64,000 bases of DNA from Zygaena filipendulae (GCA_907165275.2 CAJRBF020000009.1:310001-374000); one strand, 5' to 3'. Shown: positions 45,246 to 56,874, counted from the first letter of the stretch. Notes: generated by a model not told the origin, from the sequence alone. Program-made: numbers and translations.

Positions 45246-45460
45246 TGTTAGAAATGATACTCGATTAATACATTAAGCAACTGTTTTATTTACTGTATCA
45301 CAAAGTAAATGCGCGAGTGCGTGCACTCGCGCCAATTCCACAAACGATAATGCCGATCTCACTCACCGTTGACGGCTTCCACCCCAAATACGCGTCACAT
45401 GACGTTTTATGTCACCTGTCACTGTCAGTGCCAACGGTATCAAAATAGTGAACGCTAACA
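45246..45460. repeat. NC-LTR copy 2 right LTR
   Basis: 215 bp, apparently identical to the left LTR and followed by CAAC. Confidence 0.88.
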
Positions 45461-45860
45461 CAACCAAAAGAAAAAGAAAAGAAAAAAAAATTTGGTGATT
45501 GAATTTTGTGCTGGAAAAAAATGTGTGGTGGCTACAGGGACAAAAAAAAATGCGTCCGGTCTAGCATAACCCGGAAAAAAGAATGTGTCTGCAGCTACTA
45601 CTTCGGACTAGCACGATTCAATCCAGTTTTACTTCGATATCATTTTCTAATAGTTAAATTGTGCCAGTGTTTTTAAGTGTTTCGAATAACTAATTGCGTG
45701 GAGTTTTTGAGTGTTTCGAAAGCTAGGATTGTACGAGTGTTTTTGAGTGATGTTGAGTGAGATATTATGTCAGGATGAACGAGCGTTCGTATTAGTTTTA
45801 TATCTCGGATTTCTTCCTGTGATTTTAGCGCCCGAGGACGTGCGCATGTCAGTATGGCCG

Positions 45861-46743
45861 CGTCGGCGAGAGGGTAGTTTCGTTATCAATAACGTTTTTA
45901 ATACAGTTGCTCAAAAAGTGGCGTATTGCAGGGACGTTTAGCGTTCGGGATGTGGGCTATTACATACTCGAGCTTTTTGTTTACCTTTCCCGAACTCGTG
46001 CGTTCTCTTTGCCAACTGTCAAATGGCGACACGACTTTGACACACTTTTTTGCATTGCGAAACGTACGTTTCGCATTACTAATACGACTAGCGCCATCTC
46101 TTGATCACAGTTGGAACTTAGTTGAGTTTGTTGTGTTTTTGATATTTTATTAAATTTCTTCATTTTTTTCGCAACTTTATTAAAAATAGTTGTTCAGTAC
46201 ACGTGCGGAACCGTCATTGCAACTAGTTCCGACTGTCAACCCTCACCTTCGGCTGCGCCTCGGCTCGGGTAGACATATGTCGGAACTCTTTGCAATGACA
46301 GGCTTTCCGCACTTATAATGAAATATACTATTCCCGCCGACTAATAGCGGTTGTAGTACGTTCGTTCCCCCGCTCCACTCCATTGCCCGACTCGTCTTTG
46401 TTAGAACTTGATATAAAACGCGGGTATGCGTAAGCCACGATTCATTGTTACTTTGTGTTCGGTTCAGTGCAGTTATAGTGTCGTATCAGTGTCGTATCAA
46501 TCTAATAGTCATTACGTGTGCTGTGTCATCTAGTTGTTTCCAGAGGTTTGCTTAAGTCGGGAGCACGGGCAGTGGAGGTGAGCGTTCATGCATTGTAAAG
46601 GGGCCCCATTAAACCTACACCTGGGTCGCAAGTCCCAGGCACTGCTCCGTGTTCCCTACAGATATCTGGTATGCTGTATAATCTATAACTATGTTGGTGC
46701 AATTGCTTATTATAGTTCCATATTCCTATCTTTATTTCCTACA
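45861..46743 (+). repeat. Family X 3' LTR (E) with an insertion
   Basis: The first base is C instead of T (CGTCGGCGAG). LTR sequence is broken after AACGTTT (45897) and resumes at TTCCCGCC (46331). Without the insert it is about 450 bp. Confidence 0.8.
45898..46330. mobile_element. MITE-like insertion in LTR E
   Basis: The 433-bp segment interrupts an LTR whose uninterrupted form is present four times in the window. Ends show weak inverted similarity (AAAAAGTGGCG versus TTATAAGTGCGG). It contains CTTCGGCTGCGCCTCGGCTC. It has no coding content. Confidence 0.6.
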
Positions 46744-46747
46744 TATA

Positions 46748-47163
46748 TGTTTATGTGTTATGGTCTCTACATAAAAAAAATCAAGATTGGTATTCCACTC
46801 GTTTTATAACCTTGATTTGTTTTAAATCCAAACATGTTAGTTTCAGTAGGTACTTACTACCCCGTAAACGGATTGAAATACAATAGATTAAAAGAGACCA
46901 TTTGGTATTAATTTTATTATGAACAAGTACCTAATACCTACTAATAATTTAGGTGCTGCGGTGAGAGATGCCCGTCCCCAACCTTTATATTGCAAACTAT
47001 TTATTTATTTATTTGCAAACTTGCGAATTGCTCCAGCGAATCATCACCCGCTGTTGGTTCTATCGTGTTTTGCTTTGCGACTTTCGACTTTTTGCCTGGC
47101 GTTATAGGTTAGTAGTTACCACCGGCGTTTGTCTATGTGTTTTATTCGCGAGTTGTTCTCCAG
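46748..47163 (+). other. Receptor intron end before the S2 exon
   Basis: AT-rich intron sequence ending in GTTGTTCTCCAG (acceptor at 47162-47163). No other exon is visible. Confidence 0.6.
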
Positions 47164-47263
47164 GACCGGAGTGAACTACGCGTTGCAGTCGCTCAAGGAT
47201 GAAGGCGAGTTGCAGAAGTTGGTGCGCAAGTGGTTCACTAAAACGGAGTGTGACGTCACTGAG
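47164..47263 (+). CDS. AMPA-type ionotropic glutamate receptor, end of ligand-binding S2
   Basis: A 100-bp exon: one base completing a codon, then 33 codons ending in phase 0, with a GTATAC donor at 47264. The translation TGVNYALQSLKDEGELQKLV then RKWFTKTECDVTE is the closing helix of the S2 lobe. The family has a hydrophobic helix, an E-G-x-L turn, a K-W(W/F) pair and a conserved Cys that pairs within S2. The preceding exon would have to end in phase 1. The exon at 4778-4885 ends in phase 0, so these two cannot be neighbours in a functional transcript. The next exon joins in frame. Confidence 0.88.
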
Positions 47264-48012
47264 GTATACTTTTTCTGAGATTTACCGATTTGTTCCTGAT
47301 TCGTCCCGCAGGGTTCGTCCCACATAAAAAAATATTTTTTCGACCCAGTTTTTATTCCTGTTTCTATAATTATAATATGTAGGTATAGGGTGGGAAGAAA
47401 CAACTTGCTACCAAAAACAGTCTAATATATTATATCAATAGATACATCTTTTGTATGAAACATCTCCAGGTATAAAAATTTGGAATGTGACAATCATTTC
47501 ATTCTTTAGACATTAAATAAACATAAACATGAACCCTCTGCGATCAATAGTAAAAAATGAATAGAGCAATTACCTATGTGACCTTTGTGGGTATCATTTT
47601 TCCATTCCTATCGGAAACGAGACGGTTTTGCAATGACTTTACCGCTGTGACACCTACCTATATCATTTCTGGCATTCGACCATAAGCAACATTTAGCTGG
47701 TTGACGAGGGAAAGCCTTACCGAATACACGCGTATCACGTTTGACTTCATTATTTCAGTCTCTTTTCAGCATCTATTTTGAACCCTGAGCAGGAAACTGG
47801 ATTGCAAAAGAGCCATGTTTTAACTTGGGAAGATTCTAACTTTCTCATTGGCTTTTCGCCATTATTGTAGAAGCAGATGAACTAAGAAATATTGTCGTTG
47901 GCAAATTATAATTGCACACGGCATTATTAAAGAAGAAGAAGAAGAAGAACATTAAGGTGTCTAAACATCAATTAATCATATAATTATAACGACAGGTTGG
48001 TGTCGGTTGCAG
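47264..48012 (+). other. Receptor intron between S2 end and M4 exons
   Basis: 749 bp of AT-rich intron with an AAG microsatellite near 47932-47950 and a GGTTGCAG acceptor. Nothing else is recognised. Confidence 0.75.
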
Positions 48013-48267
48013 GGCGTCCAGGGTTCGGAGCTGACCTTGAGCCAGGTGGCTGGCCTCTTTTACGTGCTGCTGGGGGGCCTGGCGCTGGCGCTGGGCGTGG
48101 CGCTGCTGGAGTTCTGCCAGCATGGGCGCGCCGAGGCGGCCCGAGCCAACATCCCGCTGCGCGCCGCGCTAAGAGCCGAGGCCCGGCTGACTTCCCGAGC
48201 AGACCGCAAGCCGCCGCCGCACCGCGACCAGGACAGGCTCGGCTGGAACGGTGGAACTTACACCGGA
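48013..48267 (+). CDS. AMPA-type ionotropic glutamate receptor, M4 helix and cytoplasmic tail
   Basis: A 255-bp exon (85 codons, phase 0 at both sides) with a GTAAGT donor at 48268. [20 protein letters not shown] leads into [10 protein letters not shown], the M4 transmembrane segment, with the family's L-S-x-V-A-G-x-F-Y and E-F-C hallmarks. About 55 tail residues rich in Arg, Ala and Pro follow and end GWNGGTYTG. It is strongly GC-rich like the first exon. Together with the flanking exons it closes the receptor in frame. Confidence 0.92.
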
Positions 48268-48564
48268 GTAAGTGATCGCCTTTTAAATAATAATGATGAT
48301 AATAATAAAAATCCATAAATACTCAGAACTCAAAGAAGAATAACTAAGAATATGGAACCTAGAAAAGGTATTTATTTTGGCGAACGTGCTTTCCAGTACA
48401 GGCGCGATCCCGAAACACCTAAATCAGATTAACCGGTTCTACAAATCGGTATCTCTCTGTTAGTAGATATTATACACCCGTGAAACACATTTGAACCGTA
48501 TGGCGCCCTCGCACTCGGGCGGCGTTTGATTCCCCCGATGGCCCATCTGCATCTGTCCCGCCAG

Positions 48565-48633
48565 TACTACACGCCGGCGACGCAGATCGGGCAGGAGGAG
48601 ACGGCGCTGCACGCCAACTTCACCCAGGTGTGA
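48565..48633 (+). CDS. AMPA-type ionotropic glutamate receptor, last exon with PDZ-type C-terminus
   Basis: The exon starts after a TCCCGCCAG acceptor (48556-48564) in phase 0. It encodes YYTPATQIGQEETALHANFT then QV and a TGA stop at 48631-48633. The final residues Thr-Gln-Val fit a class I PDZ ligand (S/T-x-hydrophobic), a common anchor of glutamate receptors to synaptic scaffolds. An alternative donor reading at CAG|GTGTGA (48628) would extend the gene, but I see no following exon. The CCG-repeat region after the stop is probably 3' UTR. Confidence 0.78.
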   Translation, partial: YYTPATQIGQEETALHANFTQV

Positions 48634-49227
48634 TCGTCGGCGCGGGACGCCCGCCCGTCCCGCCCGGCCCGCGCCGCGCCCGCCGCCGCCGCCGCCGCCG
48701 CCGTCGACCTGTACCAGCTGTGAGCTGGCGCGTCGCACACGGCGCGAGTGGGTCATACCGGACGCGTGAGGGTACCCAACTTATTCTTATACGGATACAC
48801 TCCAATTCCTCCTTTTGTTTTACTCATTCTAAGTAGGTACTCTGTTTCCTTCTGAACGAGTAGGCGGCTGCCCGACTACGTCCTTTAATATATAACTTTG
48901 ATGCAAAACGAGTGGTGACGAGCGAAGGAGCTCTTTCATGTCCCCGTTTTTAGTCTTTAAATATCTTAACTCATCATCCAGCGGATTGACAGCAGGGTCT
49001 AATAGTTACGTGCTTAGGGAATAAGGCGCTGTGAGGTAGACTAAGTCGCCATTAGCATAATGTTATCATAATCCAGTATTATTATTTTAATATAATTTAG
49101 TTAGGAAAGCACCTCGTGGTGGAATTATCAAAATCTGAGTTTTCCAAACTGAAACCGCTGTAAATAGAGCTATCGCCGTTTAAATAATAACTAGGTATAA
49201 TTAAAATAATGAAGTAAAACATAAATG
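48634..49227 (+). other. Receptor 3' UTR and downstream DNA
   Basis: A CCG trinucleotide run (about 48679-48704) follows the stop, then AT-rich sequence. No clear AATAAA is seen near the stop. The last four bases (AATG, 49224-49227) are duplicated beyond the Ty3-like element. Confidence 0.5.
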
Positions 49228-50089
49228 TGTGATGCGGCGGGCCGGGGGTCGAACCTGGCCCGCGGGCAGTCAACAAGTTTCCTGGAGATGGGGTTCCCTG
49301 ACGGTCCCTATACAAAATGAAACGAACGGTTGCGGAGTAACAGGAGTACACATACACATTTATTCGTATAATCCACAGCCCTAGCTACACTTCTAGGTTT
49401 ACATACCACACTTATGAACTAAGGGCCCCGGACGGCGGGCGGTAACACTGTTCTTTACACTACCTACTTCACAACACTTATGAACTACGGGCCCGGGCGG
49501 CGGGCGTCACGCGGGTCGCGGCGGGTCCGGCGCGGTTCCTACGGGCACGGTGCGCGGGCGCGGCGGCGCGCCGGGCGGATCGGCGGTCGGCGGTCACGGT
49601 GGTAGTCGGGCGGGACCGGCGGTCGGTGGTGGCCGGGGAGGGCCGCTGGCCGGCGGTCGCGGCGGTGGCCGGGACAGGAAGAGGCAGGTATGCAGGAGTT
49701 CGCGCCACCGATGGCTGCCGCTGGCTGTAGGGCCCCAACGTGCTGCGCTGATGCGCAACTCATAAGCCAGCAACGTAGCGACGGCGATCGGTGTGCGAGG
49801 GACGGGTTTGGATGGCGGACGTGCGGATACGGAGGCGGAGGGTTACCGCGCCGCTAGGTTCACGCGCCGCGGCACTGGCGGGTGGAACGAGTGGACGTGA
49901 CACGGGCGTGTGCACGGTGCGAGAACCTGTCGGCGAGTAACGGGCCGGCGGCGCGCGGCGTCGCTATTTATAGCCCCGGAGCGGTGTGCGCTTCGCCGCG
50001 TCGCGATATGCGGCCGGTGTCGCTGTGTGCGTCGGCGGTGCGGGGGGGTTGAGGCGTGCACGCGGTGCGCGCGTGTCCGCTTCCTTACA
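49228..50089 (-). repeat. Ty3-like 3' LTR
   Basis: 862 bp, TG...CA on either strand, very GC-rich over 49430-50080. The shared U3 portion is 49897-50089. Small ORFs in it are GC shadows. Confidence 0.8.
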
Positions 50090-50709
50090 CTCCCCCCCTC
50101 CGGAAGAAGATTTTTACCAGGGTAAAAATCACCGTCCTACGGAAAAAATTTAAAAGAAATACAAAAAAAAACAAAAAAAAAAAAAATCAAACTTGAGAGT
50201 CGTAAACCTCGGACCCGCGTGACCTTCTGAGTTTCTTTACTCGTATCGGAATCTAAATCCATTGCAGATACGGTGAAAATGTATCCTATTCTACCTTAAG
50301 CTAAGGTTACTGCTACCTATTGAAAAATTATGTCCTGACTACCTAATATTATTTCTTGCTGGTTGATACCAAATATGTTACTGCTATACATCTTATCCTA
50401 TATACCTGCTTTATTTAGTTATTTCTTACTACCTAACTGTTTAATGTACTATCGGCAGGAAATCCGAATGGGATACAGTACTACTTGGTTAAATTGTACA
50501 TGTTTTTACTTTATCTCTTTACCACCACTAGAAAAAACAAGAACACAAAAAAAAAAATATAAAACCGGTTCTTCTGCCGTTGATAAACGAAAGTAAACAA
50601 AAAAAACAATAGGGGTGCCCTGCCCCGAAAAGAAAAGAAACGTACTTACTAATGCGAACATAATACGGTATTCGTACCCTTGGTGAACCAGGAAAAACAA
50701 AATATATAT
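50090..50709 (-). other. Ty3-like element 3' interior
   Basis: Non-coding segment between the purine tract and BEL-C, A-rich and with no RT or integrase similarity. It ends at the TATAT target copy (50705-50709). Confidence 0.6.
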
Positions 50710-51272
50710 TGGTGGCGCCCGTTTGGCAATTACATTTTTTCGATTAAATTTTCTTTCCGCGAACCGTGTCATCGCTGTGCACACAAAGAGGCAAAGATGC
50801 ATGGCGACGGCCGCTCCGAAAAAAAAAAAAAAACAACTGAAGATTGTCTTTGACGTAATGAAGTATCATGTTCGAGAAGTTTTCCCGCGCCCGCGCCGCA
50901 TGCTTAATCTAATATAAAACTAATTCGCATTATTGTCTGCAATTAACTTTTCGCCAATTAATAATTACCTACGCAAGATATTCACGTGTATCAGCGTGAT
51001 ATCGCCACTCGCCGCTTCAAAATATAGTGGAGTTCACAAATATATGCTGTCCACCTCCAGCGCCCAGAACTGATGAAGATCGGAGTTGTCGCCGGCGAAT
51101 TAAGAAGGTCAGTGCACAGCGCCTATTTATCACGGTTCTTGTGAATTTTAAATCCAAAATTACCAATTTCTTATACAAATACAGTCCACTGCCCTTACAC
51201 AAGGACGGTTGACGTAAATTCGTCACCATATCCTCCCGGAACTATTCCCGAGGGAGATCCGCGGCTCCACCA
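50710..51272 (+). repeat. BEL-C 5' LTR
   Basis: 563 bp, starts TGGTGGCGCC and ends GGCTCCACCA, with an internal A-run at 50820-50833. Confidence 0.92.
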
Positions 51273-51535
51273 TATTTATTTGGTCCGTTTCGAGGCCGGA
51301 TTTGAAGTATTTATTAAGTTAATTAAGCCACCCGCCCTTATTAGATTGATAGGAAACCCTTGTTTCAATTTTTAAAAAATTGATGTAGGTAGGTATATTC
51401 CTACATTTCTATAAGAGAAATTTAACATTGTATAGTTTAAAAGTTTAAAATTTGTAACTTATATTGTTAATTATCACTGCGGTATAGGTATAAATTGGTG
51501 TATAACTTAACCAGTAATATAAAACTTACATTATC

Positions 51536-54500
51536 ATGGCAGAAAAACGTGATGTGAGTGATTCTTCATTGGTCCTATTGGAAGCTAAGCGAAATGTATT
51601 GTTTCAAAGATTACAACAGTTGTATGACTCCTCTAAGGAGGCATCTAGTGATGAGAGTGCAAAAGAGAGTTTTCTTGGCTCGGTCATGTGTTTGGAACAG
51701 CTGCGATCTGATTTTACACATAGTTTGGATAAGTATAATGAACGTCTGTTAGCAGTCACTCCCAAGGCTGCTCCAAATTATAGTCCTTTGATCTCCTTTG
51801 ATGATCTCTATGGCCGTGTTATGTATGCTAGATCTCAACTTTCACAAAATAAAAATAATTCTGATTCTACTCATAATAAGAATCGACCACGTCTACCTCC
51901 AATAGAACTGCTTTCTTTTAGTGGTGATATTCGCTCTTGGCCTTTGTTCTATGCCAACTTTAAGTCAACTGTACATGACAATCCATCGCTCTCAGATTCA
52001 GAGAAGTTACACTACCTCTTAGGCAAACTAACGGGTAGGGCCTTGAACGCTTGCGCAGGCATAACACCATGTGCAGAGAATTATCATCTACTGATGCAGG
52101 CTCTTGTCGACAAATATGAGGATAAACGAATGCTGGCAACTACATACATTAATCAAATATTAGATTTTAAGTCTCTTAACTCAGCCTCACATAGTAACTT
52201 TGACACATTTTTGGATCAGTTTGTATCGGCTGTAAAGGCATTAAAACTGTTAAATTTAAAAGATTTAACTGATTATATATTTACACACATTGCTCTGAAG
52301 AAATTAGATCCTAATACAGTTCGTCTATTTGAAATGAATAATGATTGCAGCTCTGAGGTACCTAAGTTTGAGAGTCTTGTAGAATTTATTAAAAGTCACT
52401 CTAAACTACTGCAGCGAACACCTATAACTTCCAGTATGCCAAAGAAACCAGTAGAAGTCACTAGAACCACCCAAAGTAATCGATCAGCACCCAAATACCA
52501 ATCACTAGTAGCTACATCTCCTACCAATATTCAAGACAATAGTATTATCACAAAGGAGAATGGACACAAATGCTTGTGTGACAACTTTTTACACTATCAT
52601 TTATTTAAGTGTCCTGCATTTGAAACCATGTCACCTGCTGACCGATTTAAATGTGTGAGGGAGCGAAATGGGTGTGTAAATTGTCTCAGCATCAAACACA
52701 GAGTGTCATACTGCCATTCACCTTCTAACTGCCGCATGTGTCGGTTAAGACACCACACCTTACTTCACTTTACCGCATCGGACACAGATCGAGGTGTAGG
52801 TATGGGCGATACGCTCGTCGCCACGCCGTCGTCGGTCTCTCTACCGCAGCCGCGGCCTGCCTCGCAGTCTGCCTCGCAGCCTGCCTCGCAGTCTGCCTCG
52901 CAGCCGCCGAACGTCGCGTTGTGCTCCACGTCAGGGGCAGATTCACAATATTGTCCAAGTCGTACTATAAGTAGGAAAGAATCGCGTTCGGTATCTGCGA
53001 CAGTTTTACTCGCTACCGCCCAGATAATGGTATACGATAATGAAGGGAACGGGCATCTCATGCGCTGTCTATTAGATAGCGGTTCGCAAAGTAACTTTAT
53101 AACCGTCGATTGTTGCAAACGGTTGAATATACGCCCTCGCCGAGGAAACCACGCCATAGTAAAGGGTATTGGTGGTTCCGAAAAAATTATACGGGGTTCC
53201 GTTTCTCTTTCCTTTTCGTCCCGCTTTAAATCAAATATTAAATTCGACATCTCATCTTTAGTTGTCGACCATATAACCGATAGCTTACCTACCGCCCTGG
53301 CCGATACTTCGGCACTTGTGTATTTTAAAAATCTACCGCTCGCTGATGAATTATACGCTACTCCTAATCCGATAGATATATTGATAGGCGCATCGCTGTT
53401 TCCGCATTTATTATTACCTGACGTTGTTCGAAGCGGTGCGTCCGGTCCGCACGCAATAGAAACCGTACTCGGTTACATGGTAATGGGTACGGTTCCTGCG
53501 CTGCAAGTAAGCAACGCTACTGTCGCCGCCTGCTGTCTGGCACCAGAGCAGCAGGTAGATAAGTTATTACAAAAATTTTGGGAGCTTGAAGAGCTCACCG
53601 CCTCGCCCATTCGAAGTCACGCGGACGACGAATGTGAAGAATTCTACAAGGTCACCACAACTCGTGACCCCGCAAGTGGTAGGTACGAAGTAGCTTTACC
53701 TTTTCAAGAGGATCCTTTCTTGCTAGGCGACTCTTTAGATGTCGCGCGAAAACGCTTTTATTGCCTCGAACGAAAATTAGAAGCTTCTCCAAAGTTAAGA
53801 TTAGCCTACGACGAAATTATAAAGGAGTATATTAAAAATGATTATATATCTTTGTCGCCGCCGGATAGCCCGGCTAATTCTTCGCTTCCCGCATATATCA
53901 TCCCGCATCACGGAGTGATCCGAGAAGACAAGGCCACGACAAGTTCCGAATAGTTCTCGATGCGAGCTGCAAGACTACTTCGAAGTTGTCTTTGAATGAC
54001 ATGTTACATGGTGGGCCGAACCTTCAAGGTGACCTCTTTCAAATTATACTGAATTTCAGACTCTTTGCTTTCGCCCTTTCGGCGGATTGCAAACAAATGT
54101 TTCATCAAATCGCCGTGCGTGAATGCGACCGCCGCTATCAACGAATTATTTACAGATTTAATCCGCAAGATCCACTAACTATATATCAATTTAACCGAGT
54201 TTGCTTCGGCTTAAAGTCGAGCCCCTATCACGCATTACGCACTGTCAGGCAGTTAGTTGAAGACGATGGTTCCCGGTATCCGCTCGCGCGCGAGGTCATA
54301 TCCTCATCGCTCTATATGGACGATGTGGTTTTGTCAACAATGCGCGAGACAGACGGTATTCAAATCGCTAAAGAACTCATAAATCTACTCAAGGGTGCCC
54401 AATGGGACCTAGTCAAATGGACAAGTAATTCCAGGGTCATATTAGATAGCATTCCCGCCTCTCATAAATTAGATACCGAAGTGGAGTTCGATAAGACAGT

Positions 54501-56874
54501 GCACCAGAAAATATTAGGTTTGCATTGGTCGAAAGACACAGATTCGTTCTACTTTAAAATTGTACCGCCCAGTGGCGACTGTACTAAACGCATCATATTA
54601 TCCACTGTGGCACGTCTTTGGGACGTAATGGGGTTTGTAGCACCGACAATAATATACGCGAAGCTGCTTATTAAACAGCTCTGGATATTAAAAATAGGCT
54701 GGGATGACACTCCACCAGCGCAGACAGTAAAATCCTGGAAGCAATTTTGCGAGGAATTACCTTCATTAAATGGTTTCCAAATCCCGCGTCATCTCGGGGT
54801 GTTTGAGGATTCGACAGTTACGCTGATCGGGTTCTCTGACGCCAGCGGGGTGGCATACGGGGGGGTAGTTTATCTGCGCACCGAGTCTGCCTCCGGTGTC
54901 TCCATTAAATTAGTCTGTGCAAAGTCTAAGGTCGCTCCGGTGAAAACGCTTTCCGTAGCCCGGCTGGAGCTCTGTGCTGCTGTGTTGCTGTCCGGCCTAC
55001 TACGTGTCGTCTTGGATAACTACAGTGCTAGGTGTAAGAACGTAAAGGTTTTCGCGTTTACGGATTCAGAGGTCGTTTTATACTGGATTAAAGGCTCCCC
55101 TCACCGTTGGTAGACCTTCGTAGCAAACCGCGTTGTAAAGCTAAATGAAAGCATTTCCGCACACCACTTCTTTCATGTGGCTGGCTCGCAGAACCCCGCC
55201 GACTGTCTATCCCGCGGGTTGACTCCGCAAAACCTTTTAACCCACCCACTTTGGCCTTGCGGGCCCCCGTGGCTTTCGCTTGACCAAACAGAGTGGCCGC
55301 TCCGCGATATTAGTGATAAAGATATTCCTGAGGATCTACCAGAAAGCAAAATTCTGGCACATCCTGTTCTAACGCCCACTGAAGATTCAGTGTTGTATAC
55401 ACTCGCAACCCGCGTGTCTTCGTGGACAAAGTTGTTGCGCACAATTGTCTTTGTTCACCGATTTATTAAGATATTTCCGCGTCGCCCCTCTCCCGCCATC
55501 ACTATCGAAGACTTGGACTCCGCAGAGGCTAAATTGCTTCGAATTTTACAAACCAAGTATTTTGAAAGTGACTATATAAAATTAAAGAAAGGCGAACGTT
55601 GCTCACCCCCTTTGAATAAACTCAGTCCCTTTTTAGAAAAGGACATTATACGTGTCGGGGGCCGTCTTAGCGCAGCAAATCTAGATTGGGCGCATAAACA
55701 CCCTATTATATTACCGCGTAGCGATCGCATCGTTGAGCTAATTATACCAATAATTATATAATATTACCATAAAAAGTATCTACATGCAGGGCCTGAGCTA
55801 CTGCTGTCCCTCCTTAGACAGAAGTACTGGATCCTAGCTGGCCGACGAACAGTGCGCTACATCGTTCACAAATGCAATACCTGTTTTAGATTAAAACCGC
55901 GACCCTCCTATCCATTGATGGCCAATCTCCCCGACATGCGTGTTAATCCCGCTATTAAAGCCTTTTCACACACGGGCTGCGACTACGCAGGCCCCATACT
56001 TTATACGCCCATAAGACGGCGAGGGACGCAGAGCCGCAAGGCATACTTGTGTATTTATACCTGTCTTACAACCCGAGCCGTCCATATAGAAGTCGCGACC
56101 GACTTGAGTACAGTGAATTTTCTAGCAGCACTAAAACGCTTCCTGTCTCGTCGTGGTCCCGTTCAGATTATGTATTCCGATAATGGCACAAACTTCACAG
56201 GAGCCAGCTCGTATCTACGCGAATTATATAAATTTTTAAATGAAGAGTACCGCACGCGATTGCAAGAGGAATTGACTGAAAGTCGTATTCAGTGGAAATT
56301 CATCCCGCCCGCATCTCCCCATTTCGGTGGATGCTGGGAGAGCATGGTGAAAATAGTTAAGGCTCATTTTTTCAGAGTTGTAGGGCAACAATTGCTTTCA
56401 TACGAAGAGCTTATTACAGTACTCGCACAGATCGAATGCCTGCTGAACTCGCGACCGCTCACAGTTTTAAGTTCAGACCCCGCGGAGCCAACCGCGTTAA
56501 CACCAAGTCATTTCTTACACACCACCCCGTTGTGTTCGCTGCCCGCACCGCAAGTAGAGACTGAGAGGTTAGGTCTACTTCACAGACATTCACTGTTAGA
56601 TAAGTTAGTTCAAGGTTTTTGGGAGCGATGGAGGGTCGAATATTTGCACGGTCTCCAAGAGCGTAGTAAATGGAACCAACCTTCCGACCCAATCACAGTA
56701 GGAACCGTAGTGGTCATCATGACGGACAACGCACCCGCACTCGCGTGGCCTCTGGGAGTGATAGCTGAAGTTCGTCCGTCGAAGGACGGGATAGTGCGCG
56801 TCGCCGCTGTAAAAACGGCCAGAGGAATATTTCTTCGTCCGGTTGTCCGCTTATGTCCGCTGCCGAACCAATAG
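51536..56874 (+). pseudogene. BEL-C gag-pol polyprotein with one frameshift and two stops
   Basis: The start ATG at 51536 opens a gag of BEL/Pao type (LPPIELLSFSGDIRSWPLFY). Cys/His knuckles follow near 52570-52770, then a Gln/Ser/Pro/Ala tandem (52850-52910). The protease has a normal Asp-Ser-Gly in LLDSGSQSNF near 53068. The reverse transcriptase spans about 53700-54700 with LYMDDVV near 54310. RNase H (FSDASGVAYGGVVYL) is near 54830. Integrase (55600-56874) has CDYAGP, SDNGTNF and HFGGCWESMVKIVK, so DDE residues are present, ending RLCPLPNQ. Lesions: a one-base loss near 53930-53950 shifts frame early in RT; TAG at 55111-55113 ends RNase H early; TAA at 55759-55761 interrupts integrase. 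The second and third pieces share one frame. As it stands it cannot give a full polyprotein. Confidence 0.88.

Larger units (their letters stand above)
37929..45460. mobile_element. NC-LTR copy 2: 7.5-kb non-coding element with identical 215-bp LTRs
   Basis: Direct terminal repeats (37929-38143 and 45246-45460) start TGTTAG and end CTAACA, and appear identical. CAAC stands immediately outside both (37925-37928 and 45461-45464), giving a 4-bp target duplication. The interior has no gag, protease, RT or integrase. It holds AT-rich DNA, the 68-bp array, a LINE RT remnant and long unannotated sequence. No TGG-type primer site directly follows either LTR. Strand is undecided. It resembles a large retrotransposon derivative (LARD), an inference. 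Copy 1 at 10361-25238 shows it is a family. Confidence 0.75.
36651..46743 (+). mobile_element. Family X copy D-E, split by NC-LTR copy 2
   Basis: LTR D (36651-37098) and LTR E (45861-46743) share TGTCGGCG...CCTACA ends. TATA lies on both outer sides (36647-36650 and 46744-46747). The interior is 37099-37928 plus 45465-45860, about 1.2 kb, non-coding, and ends with GGACGTGCGCATGTCAGTAT before LTR E as in copy B. The NC-LTR element is inserted with CAAC duplicated. LTR E carries a further insertion of about 433 bp. Confidence 0.8.

Noticed and set aside
48460..48836. ORFs on both strands over the CCG-rich 3' region
   Set aside because: They come from low-complexity CCG repeats near the last receptor exon and have no domains.
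49478..50125. Arg/Ala-rich ORFs in several frames
   Set aside because: They lie within the GC-rich LTR of the Ty3-like element. The same ORFs appear in the LTR remnant at 58931-59255, which explains their repetition.
50723..51229. Small ORFs near BEL-C, repeated at 57143-57649
   Set aside because: Both sets lie in the two BEL-C LTRs; repetition is due to the LTRs, not to conserved small proteins.
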